Origin: UBA4729 sp039931245
GTDB taxonomy: Bacteria > Patescibacteriota > Saccharimonadia > Saccharimonadales > UBA4665
NCBI GenBank assembly: GCA_039931245.1
Contig: JBDTSH010000006.1
Location: forward strand, 24,145 to 88,144
Direction: 5' to 3'
Length of the DNA stretch: 64,000 nt
A model generated the notes under the pieces. It saw nothing but the letters and a program-made list of their open reading frames with translations, searched no databases and was not told the DNA's origin. Position numbers and translations under genes: made by a program. Below, in pieces: positions 43,157-51,819 of this stretch (positions are counted from its first letter, which is position 1; every line of letters begins with the position of its first letter).

Positions 43157-43184
43157 ATTATACATATATTTGATTATTTGTCAA
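43157..43184 (-). promoter_or_regulatory. Promoter of the 29-codon gene
   Basis: TTGACA (complement 43179-43184) and TATAAT (complement 43157-43162), both perfect consensus, separated by 16 nt. The expected transcript starts near 43150. Confidence 0.8.
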
Positions 43185-43270
43185 TGTACGTTTGTCCGTG
43201 ATTTTTTAGTTTTATCTGATCTCATGTCTATCATAAACTGGCCGGACTAGTCTCGGCAAGCAAAATAGTG

Positions 43271-43618
43271 CTAAATCGTTGTTTTTTTTGATGTTTTCGA
43301 GGTCAGCACAAATAGGGCAATCGCCACAATGAAAAGAAGGACCGACAGGCCACTGAGGACGGGGTTGAGAGCGTGGCGAGTCGCGGCCGGCGGGACGACC
43401 GACGGAGCCGGGGCGGTGGAGGTGGTGAGTGAAACGAGCGGGACAGAAGCGTTGGTGAGCTGGATGCCCGACGAGCTAGTCAGCAAGCTGGCCGCCGTAC
43501 CGGGCTGGACCGCCTGCGAGCTTTGCGTTTGGCTACCGGGCGTGGCGACTTGGGGGTTTTCAGTCGTCGTCTGGGCACCGCCGCCGGAGGTTGTGGTGAG
43601 ATTATTTTGGTCGCTCAT
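43271..43618 (-). CDS. Ser/Thr-rich protein with C-terminal membrane anchor
   Basis: 115 residues. The first 75 are low-complexity Ser/Thr/Gln/Pro/Ala (TTTSGGGAQTTTENPQVATP) and should be disordered. A membrane helix (PVLSGLSVLLFIVAIALFVL) and a basic tail (TSKTSKKTTI) follow. It resembles a surface stalk tethered by its C-terminus, with the positive tail inside. TATAAT lies 10 nt before the ATG. The open frame on the other strand here is a shadow. Confidence 0.65.
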   Translation of the reverse strand: MSDQNNLTTTSGGGAQTTTENPQVATPGSQTQSSQAVQPGTAASLLTSSSGIQLTNASVPLVSLTTSTAPAPSVVPPAATRHALNPVLSGLSVLLFIVAIALFVLTSKTSKKTTI

Positions 43619-43711
43619 AATAGCCCATATTATAAAGCCCTCGACATATTTCTACTAATTATGTCGAGAGCCGGTGGCAAGTTCCCGAAACAGGGCAGCC
43701 CGGGCGACTTC

Positions 43712-43843
43712 TTAGACCGCCGGATCAGCCGGTTTTAGGAGCTTCAAGGCCGCTTGCTTCAGCCGGCGCGCTTTGGTGTAATCGGCCCGTTTTTGGGCGA
43801 TTTTTTGACGTTTGGCCTGCTGGGCTTTGCTGACTTTTTTCAT
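43712..43843 (-). CDS. 43-residue highly basic small protein
   Basis: A short frame begins MKKVSKAQQAKRQKIAQKRA, then DYTKARRLKQAALKLLKPAD and PAV-stop. It holds 14 Lys/Arg in 43 residues and should form one long helix, like small ribosome- or nucleic-acid-binding proteins. TATACT (complement 43851-43856) is 7 nt before the ATG, the leaderless spacing. It is divergent from the MFS gene. Confidence 0.6.
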   Translation of the reverse strand: MKKVSKAQQAKRQKIAQKRADYTKARRLKQAALKLLKPADPAV

Positions 43844-43952
43844 AGACCTAAGTATACCTGCCGGCTGGACCGGGCGCCAGTCTTTCGGCCCGGAAGGCGG
43901 GGCCGGCCAGATATCACGGCGGACATTGGGGGGTGTCCGCTATACTAGCTCG

Positions 43953-45176
43953 GTGTCACTGCGCCTTTACCGAATAATACTTTCGCACGCCCTCACCGGT
44001 TTTATTTGCTGGTATGGCGTCGAGAAGATCTTTGAAAAATCAATCGGCATCTCAACCCTTGGCATCAGCATCCTGGCCGTGACCTACATCACGACTTCGG
44101 CCGTGCTCAACGTGCCGACGGGCATACTGGCCGATAAATACGGCCGAAAATATGCCATTCTGCTGGCCAGCGGTGCGCTGCTGTTAAGCTCAATCGTCGG
44201 CGGGCTGTCGCACTCTTATTGGCAATACTTAATCGCGACCGTGCTGTGGGGGATCTTCTATACTACTCAGAATGGGGCCTACGAATCGATCCTCTACGAC
44301 ACCCTCCAGGAGGAATCCCACGAGGCGGCCTACGCCCGCTACTCGGGACTCAGTAGCAGTGCTTTTTGGTTAGCCATCTTTGTGTCCTCGGTTGTCGGAG
44401 CCTGGGCCGGCAGTAAATACGGCCTGCGGACGGCCTATTTTTTGACAATCATCCCCAATATCCTCAATGTCTGGTTAGTCCTGTCGTTACACGAACCACG
44501 GCGCGCCAAAGTCAGCACACAGACCACTTCCCTGGCGATGATTTCCCAAGGATTTCGCTTTCTGCGCAGCTCGCCACGGACCTTTTCAATCGCCTCCGTT
44601 TATTTATTGATTGCCCTAGTGGCCTGGACGACCAATGAATTTGGCCAACTTTTTTTTATTGAACTCGGTTTTAGCGTCATCGTCATCGGGCTCCTGAATG
44701 CTTTTAGTGGCTTGGCCCAATCAATCGGTAATTTGATCGGGCACCGCTTTGGCCGAATTTCGGCCCGCTTTACGGTGGTCACCCTGATGGCACTGTTTGG
44801 GCTGACCTTTGCCCTGCCGGTCAGTTACCGCTACCTTAGTTCGACGCTCTTCCTGCTCCTGGTATTGATTCGTAATATTTTCTACATCGCCAACAACTCG
44901 GCCCTGCACCATTCACTCCCGAGTAGCATTCGGGCCACCACCATTTCCAGCCTCGGCATGATGAATGATGGCCTATTGATTATTGGCTACTTGAGCTTTG
45001 GGTTGGTCAGTCGGGCCAGCAACGTCCGGCTGGGTTATCTCGCGGTAGCCGTCTACGGATTAGTGATATTCGGGGCGGTCCGTTTGTTAGCCCGCAGCCC
45101 TCGCTTTCAAGCCTCTTATGCGACAGGCGGCCCACCGGTAGTCGTCATCGAAGAGGTCGATTCGGTTCCCCGCTAA
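43953..45176 (+). CDS. Major facilitator superfamily transporter
   Basis: 407 residues, about 12 membrane helices. NVPTGILADKYGRKYAILLASG holds the MFS loop 2-3 motif (G-x-x-ADxxGRK), and IGNLIGHRFGRISARFTVVTL is its second copy. It probably exports or imports a small molecule using the proton gradient; the substrate is unknown. A GTG at 43953 lies 6 nt after TATACT (43941-43946), which marks the start; the frame is open from 43812 through the neighbour's promoter. Position 4 residues on are RLYRIILSHALTGF. Confidence 0.88.
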   Translation: MSLRLYRIILSHALTGFICWYGVEKIFEKSIGISTLGISILAVTYITTSAVLNVPTGILADKYGRKYAILLASGALLLSSIVGGLSHSYWQYLIATVLWGIFYTTQNGAYESILYDTLQEESHEAAYARYSGLSSSAFWLAIFVSSVVGAWAGSKYGLRTAYFLTIIPNILNVWLVLSLHEPRRAKVSTQTTSLAMISQGFRFLRSSPRTFSIASVYLLIALVAWTTNEFGQLFFIELGFSVIVIGLLNAFSGLAQSIGNLIGHRFGRISARFTVVTLMALFGLTFALPVSYRYLSSTLFLLLVLIRNIFYIANNSALHHSLPSSIRATTISSLGMMNDGLLIIGYLSFGLVSRASNVRLGYLAVAVYGLVIFGAVRLLARSPRFQASYATGGPPVVVIEEVDSVPR

Positions 45177-45188
45177 GCGGCGGCCGGG

Positions 45189-45716
45189 CTACTGAGCTTT
45201 TCGAACCAGCCAGCTCACCACACCGAGCACCGCCAGCGAGGCTAGTCCGCCCGTAATCGCCAGGTGGAGGCTGGCGGCTTCGTTGGCTTCAACTTCCCTG
45301 AGCGACCGGCCGCTCAGGACGTAATAGTCCTTCGCCGAAACCGTCACGGCGGCAATTCGTACCCCGGCCTGGGGTTGCCAGGTCACCGCGTGGTAGGCTT
45401 GGCTCTGGGCGGCGGTCAAAATGCCGAGCGGGGCGGCCGCCAGCTGACGGCTGAGGTAGCCCGAACCGGCCACGACGTGGCCCGACTTGTCATAGATAAT
45501 CAAAAAAGGCGCCAGGCTGGCATTCAGGTCAACGGCGGGGGTCATTAGTTGCGCCGGCTTCACCCCTTGGTTGAGTGACTCGGCAGCCGTACTGGCTAGT
45601 TGGATTTGCGGATAGTTCGCGGCGCGGCGTTGATCTTGCTGTACCGTGGCGTAGATTGTTCCAAATATGATAAGTAGAATAGTCGCCGCGCCTAATAAGG
45701 GGAGGGATTGTTTCAT
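45189..45716 (-). CDS. Membrane protein with extracytoplasmic sensor-like domain
   Basis: 175 residues. Two membrane helices, one at each end (LPLLGAATILLIIFGTIYAT and LAITGGLASLAVLGVVSWLV), flank an outer domain of about 115 residues with FLIIYDKSGHVVAGSGYLSRQL, typical of Cache/PAS-like sensor domains. No histidine kinase or GGDEF follows, so it would be a sensor without output, or its partner is elsewhere. TATACT lies 7 nt before the ATG at 45716; the in-frame start at 45740 is less likely. Confidence 0.7.
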   Translation of the reverse strand: MKQSLPLLGAATILLIIFGTIYATVQQDQRRAANYPQIQLASTAAESLNQGVKPAQLMTPAVDLNASLAPFLIIYDKSGHVVAGSGYLSRQLAAAPLGILTAAQSQAYHAVTWQPQAGVRIAAVTVSAKDYYVLSGRSLREVEANEAASLHLAITGGLASLAVLGVVSWLVRKAQ

Positions 45717-45905
45717 ACTACGTAGTATACTCTCGGGCACTCAGCCGGGGACCCCTGATAGGCGTCAATCGCGTGAGTATGCTATCTCACAGTCTAGGCG
45801 GGGAGGGTGCGCTACAATGGGAGAGTGACTTACCCATATAAACATGCTTCAGAAAAGTGTGCGAAAACTAGTCGGCCCGCACTTTATTGATTGTCAGGAG
45901 ATATT

Positions 45906-46505
45906 ATGCAACCGTCCAGTTTATACACCACCATTGGTAAATGTGCCATGCGCGTCGTGAATTCCCTCGATGTCCTCCAGATTCGCCCCAACCGGCCCAG
46001 TGCCGGGGGACGCCTTTCCCTGTTAAAACGCCTGCCGGCCCGCCCGGTGACAGGGTCCGAACAAGTAGCCCCGCTAGCGCCCGACAGTGCCAGCGGGCTC
46101 GATCAGCTGCGGGACATTGTCGAGATGTCCCACCCGACGCTCGCCAAAGCCAGCGCCATTTTCCCGTTCGACCTTTTCCCTGACACCCTGACGATCGACC
46201 GCCAGAAACTGACTGTCGTCCACCGCTCATTCTTCAACATCGAGCAAACCGTCAGTGTCCAACTGGCCGATGTCACCAACGTCCAGGCAAACGTGGGTCC
46301 GTTTTTTGGCGCCCTGACCATTTCGTCAGAACATTTCATAAATAATACCCAGACCATCAAGTATGTCAGCCGCCATAATGCCATCGTGATTCAACACCTG
46401 CTGCAGGGCATGATCATCGCCCATAAAGAACACATTGACTTAAACCAAATCGGTGAGAAAGAATTACTGGTGCTGCTCGATGACCTCGGCAGCGGTAAAG
46501 TCTAG
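45906..46505 (+). CDS. Hypothetical protein with possible PH-like C-terminal domain
   Basis: About 199 residues. The N-terminal half is Pro/Arg-rich (LKRLPARPVTGSEQVAPLAP). The C-terminal half (FPDTLTIDRQKLTVVHRSFF, SVQLADVTNVQANVGPFFGA, HNAIVIQHLLQGMIIAHK) reads like a bacterial PH fold. No membrane helix. An AGGAGATATT ribosome site precedes the ATG at 45906, and a TACAAT about 90 nt upstream is a possible -10. Confidence 0.6.
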   Translation: MQPSSLYTTIGKCAMRVVNSLDVLQIRPNRPSAGGRLSLLKRLPARPVTGSEQVAPLAPDSASGLDQLRDIVEMSHPTLAKASAIFPFDLFPDTLTIDRQKLTVVHRSFFNIEQTVSVQLADVTNVQANVGPFFGALTISSEHFINNTQTIKYVSRHNAIVIQHLLQGMIIAHKEHIDLNQIGEKELLVLLDDLGSGKV

Positions 46506-46526
46506 GACCTCGCCAGACGGATCGGA

Positions 46527-47492
46527 CTATAACCAACGCTTGAGGCGAAAGTACAGATACATGCCCCCCGCCATGACCAGCGACATGACGACGAGGATTT
46601 CCAGGGTCGTATAAGCCCCCAGAAAAGTCCAGGCGCCGGCCGTAATTCCCCCGGGGAGGGGGACGTTCATGCCGTAGAGTGTTCCCACGACGGTGATCGG
46701 GATGGTAAAAGTGAAAATGATCGTCAAAATCGCCAGTATGCCATTAGTGCGCTCGGTACTGGTCGTGAAATCGGCGTCTTTGTAGATCTCGATTGTTTCC
46801 TTGGCCTCCTCGATTTCTTCCCAGAGCCGGTTGATAGTCTTTAAGTTATTCGAGTAATACTTGGCCATCCGTTGGCCGCTGAACGAATCGATTTGGTCGG
46901 CTAAATCGCGCAGGACATTTTTTTGGGGGCCAATCACCCGCCGGAGTCGGACAATCTTTTGCCTGACCTTCCCTATTTTTTGGGCATCAGAGTCATTGTT
47001 ATCAAAGACGACATCTTCAATGTCATCCAACTCAGTGGTGACGATGTCGATCATATCCGAGATGTTGTTGAGCAGCTGCCTAATGAGGTTATACAGCAAA
47101 TGGGCCGACCCCTGCTTGAAATAACCCAGCGTCTGCCCGGCGCTTTGTTCACACTGGTCGGACATGTTATCTAGAATGGGGCTGGCCGAGGGACGGATCG
47201 TGATCACATAATTTTCGCCCAAGAATACGCCGACTTGGCCGAGCTGGACTTTGTCGGTTCGGTGGTCGAAGACCGGAAAATATAGTATCAAAAATAGGTA
47301 GCCCGCTTCCCGCTCGACTTGGGTATGTTGGACTTTTTGTAGACTCTCCGTCAAGTGGATAGGGTGGAGCTGATAGTCGTGTTGCAGACGCTCCAGGTCG
47401 GCGGCAGCCGGGTTCTTGACGTCGAGCCACGTTATCCCATTATGTTGGTGGGGTTTTATGTGGCTGGCGAGGCGCGGTTCGGGGTGATTCAT
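46527..47492 (-). CDS. corA: CorA-type magnesium transporter
   Basis: 321 residues. The C-terminal pair of membrane helices contains the signature YGMNVPLPG (GMN filter), preceded by the long stalk helix (LNNISDMIDIVTTELDDIED, LRRVIGPQKNVLRDLADQID). It forms a pentamer that imports magnesium or another divalent ion. TATGAT lies 9 nt before the ATG. It stands alone between two unrelated genes. Confidence 0.95.
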   Translation of the reverse strand: MNHPEPRLASHIKPHQHNGITWLDVKNPAAADLERLQHDYQLHPIHLTESLQKVQHTQVEREAGYLFLILYFPVFDHRTDKVQLGQVGVFLGENYVITIRPSASPILDNMSDQCEQSAGQTLGYFKQGSAHLLYNLIRQLLNNISDMIDIVTTELDDIEDVVFDNNDSDAQKIGKVRQKIVRLRRVIGPQKNVLRDLADQIDSFSGQRMAKYYSNNLKTINRLWEEIEEAKETIEIYKDADFTTSTERTNGILAILTIIFTFTIPITVVGTLYGMNVPLPGGITAGAWTFLGAYTTLEILVVMSLVMAGGMYLYFRLKRWL

Positions 47493-47569
47493 CTCCCCCC
47501 TATCATAAATTAAACACCGGCAAATAGACAGCGGTCAAAATGCTTATGGGGGGTGGCCCGGCCGCACTA

Positions 47570-48373
47570 CTAGACCGCCTGTTGCTCGAGCCAGCTCGCG
47601 ACATAGTCGGCCACTTCGCGCCAGCCGTGATCGATCGCCAGCGAGTGGCCCCGATCGTCGAAAACTTTGAGGTCGGTGACCGCCGCTGATTGCCTCTCCA
47701 GTCGATAGCTGGAGCGGCTGATGCTGGCCGGGGCGGTATGGTCGTGACCACCGCCGATTATCAGCAAGGGGCCGCGATCGGGGTTTTTGGTATTCGCGTG
47801 AGCCGGTGAATGGTGCGTGAAGTTCGCCGCGGCCGCCTCAAATAGTGGTTTCCCCGGTGAGGGAATAGTCCAGGCGTCAAAAAGCAGCTTGGATTCTTGG
47901 TGGGTCAGAGCGTTGCCAAAACCGTAATAAAATTCCGCTTCGTCGAGGCTGACGCTGCCGGACTTATTGGCGGGGTTGCGCAAGCCGATCGAGGCGACCC
48001 GTAAAGCCGACAGCGGGAGGATGTACACCCCTTTCATCGGGGCGGGGTCGATGGCCACCGTGGCGGCGGCTAAGCCCAGGCCCGCCAACTTTTCCACGAT
48101 AAAACCGCCAAACGAATGGCCGATAATAATTGGTTTGGTGCCGAGTTCACGGATTTGGGCGGCATGATAATTGACGATCTCATCGAGACCTTTATTGGCG
48201 ACTAGCTCGGGGTAGAGGCGCGCCTCGGCCACCGTGGGAGCGTCGCCCGGCCAGCTAGCGGCCAGCGTCGGGTACCCCGCGTCGTTAAATAATTCGATCC
48301 AGTTCTGCCAACTAGTCGAGTGGAGCCACAAGCCGTGGACAAAAACTATGGGGGGGTGGGCACTTGCCGCCAT
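47570..48373 (-). CDS. Alpha/beta hydrolase
   Basis: 267 residues. IVFVHGLWLHSTSW is the oxyanion region, IIIGHSFGGFIVEKL holds the nucleophile Ser, IGGGHDHTAP the acidic region, and DRGHSLAID the catalytic His. Such proteins are esterases or lipases of unknown substrate. No signal peptide. AAAGGAG lies before the ATG, so this gene is led. Confidence 0.88.
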   Translation of the reverse strand: MAASAHPPIVFVHGLWLHSTSWQNWIELFNDAGYPTLAASWPGDAPTVAEARLYPELVANKGLDEIVNYHAAQIRELGTKPIIIGHSFGGFIVEKLAGLGLAAATVAIDPAPMKGVYILPLSALRVASIGLRNPANKSGSVSLDEAEFYYGFGNALTHQESKLLFDAWTIPSPGKPLFEAAAANFTHHSPAHANTKNPDRGPLLIIGGGHDHTAPASISRSSYRLERQSAAVTDLKVFDDRGHSLAIDHGWREVADYVASWLEQQAV

Positions 48374-48510
48374 CGCTGGCTCCTTTCACACTACCTATGT
48401 ACCGGCTTCATTGTTAGTAATAAAACCCCGAATGTATATGAAATATGTCACAACTATGACAATCCAGCCGGGGATTTCTATTATCCAGCCCGGTCAGTTA
48501 AGATAAGGCC

Positions 48511-49188
48511 ATGGATAACCAAGAAGTACTCAAGGCTCGCTCAGTTGAGCTGGCCGAACGGGCCAATCGGCTGGCCGAACGGGCTGGCGGGACGGAGTCC
48601 CAGACTAAATTACGAAACTGCGCCGATGAACTAATTAACTTGGATAACGCCGCCCGGTTCGAAGCGGCCCAAAGTGCCTTGGAACACTCCACCCAGTGGA
48701 GCGAGGATCAAAGATCCCTGGCGCATGAGATCAACGCCGCGTGGTTGGCTCAATGGGGCCATCAGCCGATGTCGTTCGAACAAGTGCTGGAAATTCTGGA
48801 TGGCTGGGTGCATACCTACCAAGCCAGTTCCCATCCCGAGATACGGACGGCCGGTCAAAACCTTCGTCAGGCATTGGACCAACTGGTCATCCCCGCGCAA
48901 CCTGCTGTTCAGAAAGATGCTCTGAACTACTTACTAGAGCTTTTTGAGGTATTGCTCTCTCATTTAGAGGCCAAGCAAGAGCAGGTCAATGACCAGATGA
49001 AGCACACCATCCACATGTTGCGCAATTTGCGCGACGCCACCCTCGTCACCAGAGAGTTGACTGTCGATGAAGCCGATCTGCTAGACAATGAAAAATCCAG
49101 CGCCACGCAGTTTGATAAAGTGACGGCGGCCCGCGATGCCCTCGATGAAATATACGCGAGCATCACGCCGATTATCGTGCCTCACTAG
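48511..49188 (+). CDS. Helical hypothetical protein
   Basis: 225 residues, soluble, almost entirely helical: ARSVELAERANRLAERAG, LEILDGWVHTYQASSHPEI, LELFEVLLSHLEAKQEQV. Probable coiled coil in the N- and C-terminal thirds. No known family. TAAGAT lies 6 nt before the ATG. It converges on the PGDYG-like gene with a shared CTAG stop. Confidence 0.6.
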   Translation: MDNQEVLKARSVELAERANRLAERAGGTESQTKLRNCADELINLDNAARFEAAQSALEHSTQWSEDQRSLAHEINAAWLAQWGHQPMSFEQVLEILDGWVHTYQASSHPEIRTAGQNLRQALDQLVIPAQPAVQKDALNYLLELFEVLLSHLEAKQEQVNDQMKHTIHMLRNLRDATLVTRELTVDEADLLDNEKSSATQFDKVTAARDALDEIYASITPIIVPH

Positions 49189-49781
49189 ACAATTAAGTCG
49201 GGGCGGGGCATTTCAATCAGGAGCTCATCCGCGACTTGGTTGGCCGCTCCCGCTTGATCCTGACTTTCCTCGTCCAGGCCGGGGCTCGGCGCCACAGCCT
49301 CGTAGGTAGTACGAAACTCCTCCTGGCCAATAATGTAGCGATCGGCGCCGAGCACAGCCGGGCGGACGGGATCGTAGGGACAGGCGATAAGGCAGGCGGC
49401 GTCGCCGTTTTGGGCTTCACCCCAGGGTGCCATGACCCGGATATTTTTTTGGGTCGGATTAGTGATGGCCCGGATCATACCCTTGGCCCGATAATTTCCA
49501 TTTTCATCGAGAGCGTCATAACGGGCCGTAAATTTCTCTAAATTCATGATATATTTTTCGCCGCCGGGATTAGTAATGATAATATCCCCCAGCTGGGCGC
49601 TGTTCACTGTCTCCTCGCGACCATTGGCCAAGACGGTTCTCACCTGCTCACCGGGCGTGGCGGCTTTGGCGTGCACGATCACCTTCTTCAGATAGATTGG
49701 GGCCGCTTGCAGCGCCTCAGTAATGTGTTCCTCTGACAGGTCCAGGTCGATGATATCGTTGTCCGGGGCTTCGTCGCTCAT
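49185..49781 (-). CDS. PGDYG-like domain protein
   Basis: 198 residues. The region VRTVLANGREETVNSAQLGD followed by IIITNPGGEKYIMNLEKFTARYD resembles the PGDYG-type domain, whose members share the GD-x-I-x-TNPGGE core. An acidic N-terminus and a disordered C-terminus (DEESQDQAGAANQVADE) flank it. It has a GGAGATC ribosome site before the ATG. Two cysteines (ACLIACPYDP) may be functional. Function unknown. Confidence 0.6.
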   Translation of the reverse strand: MSDEAPDNDIIDLDLSEEHITEALQAAPIYLKKVIVHAKAATPGEQVRTVLANGREETVNSAQLGDIIITNPGGEKYIMNLEKFTARYDALDENGNYRAKGMIRAITNPTQKNIRVMAPWGEAQNGDAACLIACPYDPVRPAVLGADRYIIGQEEFRTTYEAVAPSPGLDEESQDQAGAANQVADELLIEMPRPDLIV

Positions 49782-49910
49782 AGTCTGATCTCCTTGTTAG
49801 CTTGGGGGCAGTCTAACAGCTATGGCGCCGAATGGATATGGGCGGTGGCCGCCGACACCACTGTAAAGATTCATACATGTCGTCCGCTATTGACGGGATA
49901 TGCTAGTCGT

Positions 49911-50615
49911 ATGAGTATGGAAGCATTACCTGACTATCCGAAAGCCGCCTTGATTGCCCATCTAACCGCTGACTTTGGCCCGCGCCAGGACAAGGCGGCG
50001 CCAGTTCATCTCGCCGCCCGCTATTTTAGTAAGTTTGTATCCGAGGTTCCCGGCGAAGAGGAAGTGACGGCGCGCCTCGCTTCCGACGACAGTCACCAAT
50101 TAGGCAGCGAGGTCGCCGCCCTACTGGAAGCGGCGCCTATTACCGCCTCATTTAAGGACTTTATCGTCAACGCCGTCAGACAGGCCCACGCCTCAGAAGG
50201 CCCGGTCAGCGACGAAGTGGCCCCCGCCGAGCTTGGTTTAAGTGGTGACGGGGAGGGTATATATTCGTCGGCTCAGGCCAGCGACATTGAAGCCCGGTTC
50301 CTGCGGGTGACATTACACGACATCATTAAACGTAATGTCGTGACGGTTCACGCCAAAGACCAACAGCCGACCTACGTCATCCGTTACCGCAGCCAGTACG
50401 CCGTCGAACGCTCCGCGCTCAACCACTGGCTGATGGACTATGTCACGACCTATAGCCAAAACCCGTTTGCGCCGACCGACATGGCCGCCTACCTCATGGC
50501 CGCCAAACCGGGCGAAGTAGACGAGGCCGACGCGGCCGACTTCGCTGAAGATACCGGTAAATTTCATAAGTTTCGGCAGATTTTCCGACCAAAACCGGAC
50601 GAGACTAATAAATAG
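49911..50615 (+). CDS. Hypothetical protein, 234 residues
   Basis: Soluble, acidic, mostly helical: LPDYPKAALIAHLTADFG, RYFSKFVSEVPGEEEVTAR, NHWLMDYVTTYSQNPFAP. No motif is recognised. The start at 49911 lies 6 nt after TATGCT (49899-49904); the frame is open from 49794, but without that signal. The C-terminus ends FHKFRQIFRPKPDETNK. The pentapeptide gene follows in the same direction with its own palindromic operator. Confidence 0.55.
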   Translation: MSMEALPDYPKAALIAHLTADFGPRQDKAAPVHLAARYFSKFVSEVPGEEEVTARLASDDSHQLGSEVAALLEAAPITASFKDFIVNAVRQAHASEGPVSDEVAPAELGLSGDGEGIYSSAQASDIEARFLRVTLHDIIKRNVVTVHAKDQQPTYVIRYRSQYAVERSALNHWLMDYVTTYSQNPFAPTDMAAYLMAAKPGEVDEADAADFAEDTGKFHKFRQIFRPKPDETNK

Positions 50616-50652
50616 CCCCCCGGACAGCGGGCGTTGCACTTGGCGGCACTTC

Positions 50653-50667
50653 GTGACACAGTGTCAC
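50653..50667 (+). promoter_or_regulatory. Perfect operator palindrome at the start of the pentapeptide gene
   Basis: GTGACAC-A-GTGTCAC, 7-bp arms, ends one base before the ATG at 50669. A TTGCAC at 50634-50639 could be the -35, placing the palindrome over the -10 region, as expected for a repressor site. Confidence 0.55.
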
Positions 50668-50668
50668 T

Positions 50669-51709
50669 ATGTACGCCCCTCATACCCGTCTGGGAGATTA
50701 TGTCGCCCTGAGCAAACGGCGGCGGCGCTTCCGGGACCGCTGGAAAACTGAGGCCGGCCAAAAAATCAATGAAAGCTTGTTAGCGGCTCTCGCCCTCGGC
50801 CAGGCGACAGCCGTCCGCACAATCCTCCAGTCGGGCCCCGACAACTTTTTTGAAGGCAGTTATGACCTGCGGGGCTTGCACTTCGTCAACTTCAAACTCG
50901 ATCGCCCGCCCAATGAACTATTCCGCGCCGCCACCCTCAATTATTCTCGATTGCGTGAATCGAGAATTGCCCGGGCGGAGTTCGAGAGTACCTTTTGTAA
51001 CTTTGTCGATGCCGTGCGGACGCGGTTTGAGGATTGTTCTTTCGTCCGGGCGACCTTTTTCTGTGCCACGTTTGAAGATTGCACCTTCGAGAACTGCAAT
51101 TTTCTGGAGCGGGACACTTTCAGTAACTGTTCTTTCAAAAACGTCACTTTTCAAAACTGCTTTTTCGAAACCGACATTTTTACCGATTGTGAATTCGATG
51201 AGCGCACCAAGGTCGAAAACATTCGGCAGACCTCTCATCGCTTCAGTTACCTGGACGTGTCGGTTAAAAAGTTCGACAATCGCTATCTCTCGAGCTTCTA
51301 CCAAGGTATCCATGAAGCCTACGAAGCTGGCCACGCCAGCGCCATATCCCGCCAATATATGTTTATGGAAAAGCAGGCCTACACTCGCCATAACACTCGC
51401 TCGCGGTCCCATCGATTGACCCGCTTCTTTCTGGAATACAGTAACGGCTACGGCATCCGACCGCTGCGCGTCTTGCTGACTTCGGCCTTTGTCTTCGCTA
51501 TTTTTACGGCCATCTTTATAGCCCGGTTTGGGGCAGCCGGTTTTCTGATTAGCGGTGGAGGGTTCTTCACTTTCGGCGGCGACACCAGTCTACTCAATAC
51601 GGTCGGTCTCAGTTATCACATCCTGTATGTCTTTGAAGCTTTTTTGGGGGTGACCAATATGTCTATTTTCATCGTCACCCTGACAAATTACTGGTCGCTG
51701 CTGAGGTAA
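50669..51709 (+). CDS. Pentapeptide-repeat protein fused to a two-helix membrane (ion-channel-like) module
   Basis: 346 residues. Residues about 70-185 are pentapeptide repeats of the A(N/D)LxF type: FVNFK, FESTFCNF, FEDCSF, FEDCTFENCNF, FSNCSFKNVTF, many with C at position 3. These build a right-handed square beta-helix. The C-terminal part has two membrane helices (PLRVLLTSAFVFAIFTAIFI and HILYVFEAFLGVTNMSIFIV) with a re-entrant-looking loop between, a layout found in pentapeptide-repeat ion-channel proteins; the TVGYG filter of potassium channels is replaced by a Gly/Phe-rich loop. Confidence 0.75.
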   Translation: MYAPHTRLGDYVALSKRRRRFRDRWKTEAGQKINESLLAALALGQATAVRTILQSGPDNFFEGSYDLRGLHFVNFKLDRPPNELFRAATLNYSRLRESRIARAEFESTFCNFVDAVRTRFEDCSFVRATFFCATFEDCTFENCNFLERDTFSNCSFKNVTFQNCFFETDIFTDCEFDERTKVENIRQTSHRFSYLDVSVKKFDNRYLSSFYQGIHEAYEAGHASAISRQYMFMEKQAYTRHNTRSRSHRLTRFFLEYSNGYGIRPLRVLLTSAFVFAIFTAIFIARFGAAGFLISGGGFFTFGGDTSLLNTVGLSYHILYVFEAFLGVTNMSIFIVTLTNYWSLLR

Positions 51710-51782
51710 GAGTCGCCATTACGGCCAGCGGCGGCGGGGACTGAGCGGCGGCCGTCGCCGTTGAGCCGGATCAGGCCGGGAC

Positions 51783-51818
51783 TTGACAAATCGTAGTACC
51801 TTGCATAACATAGTACTA
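51783..51818 (+). promoter_or_regulatory. PadR promoter with overlapping operator
   Basis: TTGACA (51783-51788) and TAACAT (51806-51811) with 17-nt spacing, then 8 nt to the ATG. TAGTAC (51794-51799) and GTACTA (51813-51818) form a perfect inverted repeat with 13-nt spacer around the -10 box. It is well placed for autoregulation by the PadR product. Confidence 0.65.
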
Positions 51819-51819
51819 T

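Noticed and set aside
43329..43658. Open frame on the plus strand over the Ser/Thr-rich gene
   Set aside because: The minus-strand frame has a membrane helix, basic tail and promoter; the plus-strand one is its shadow.
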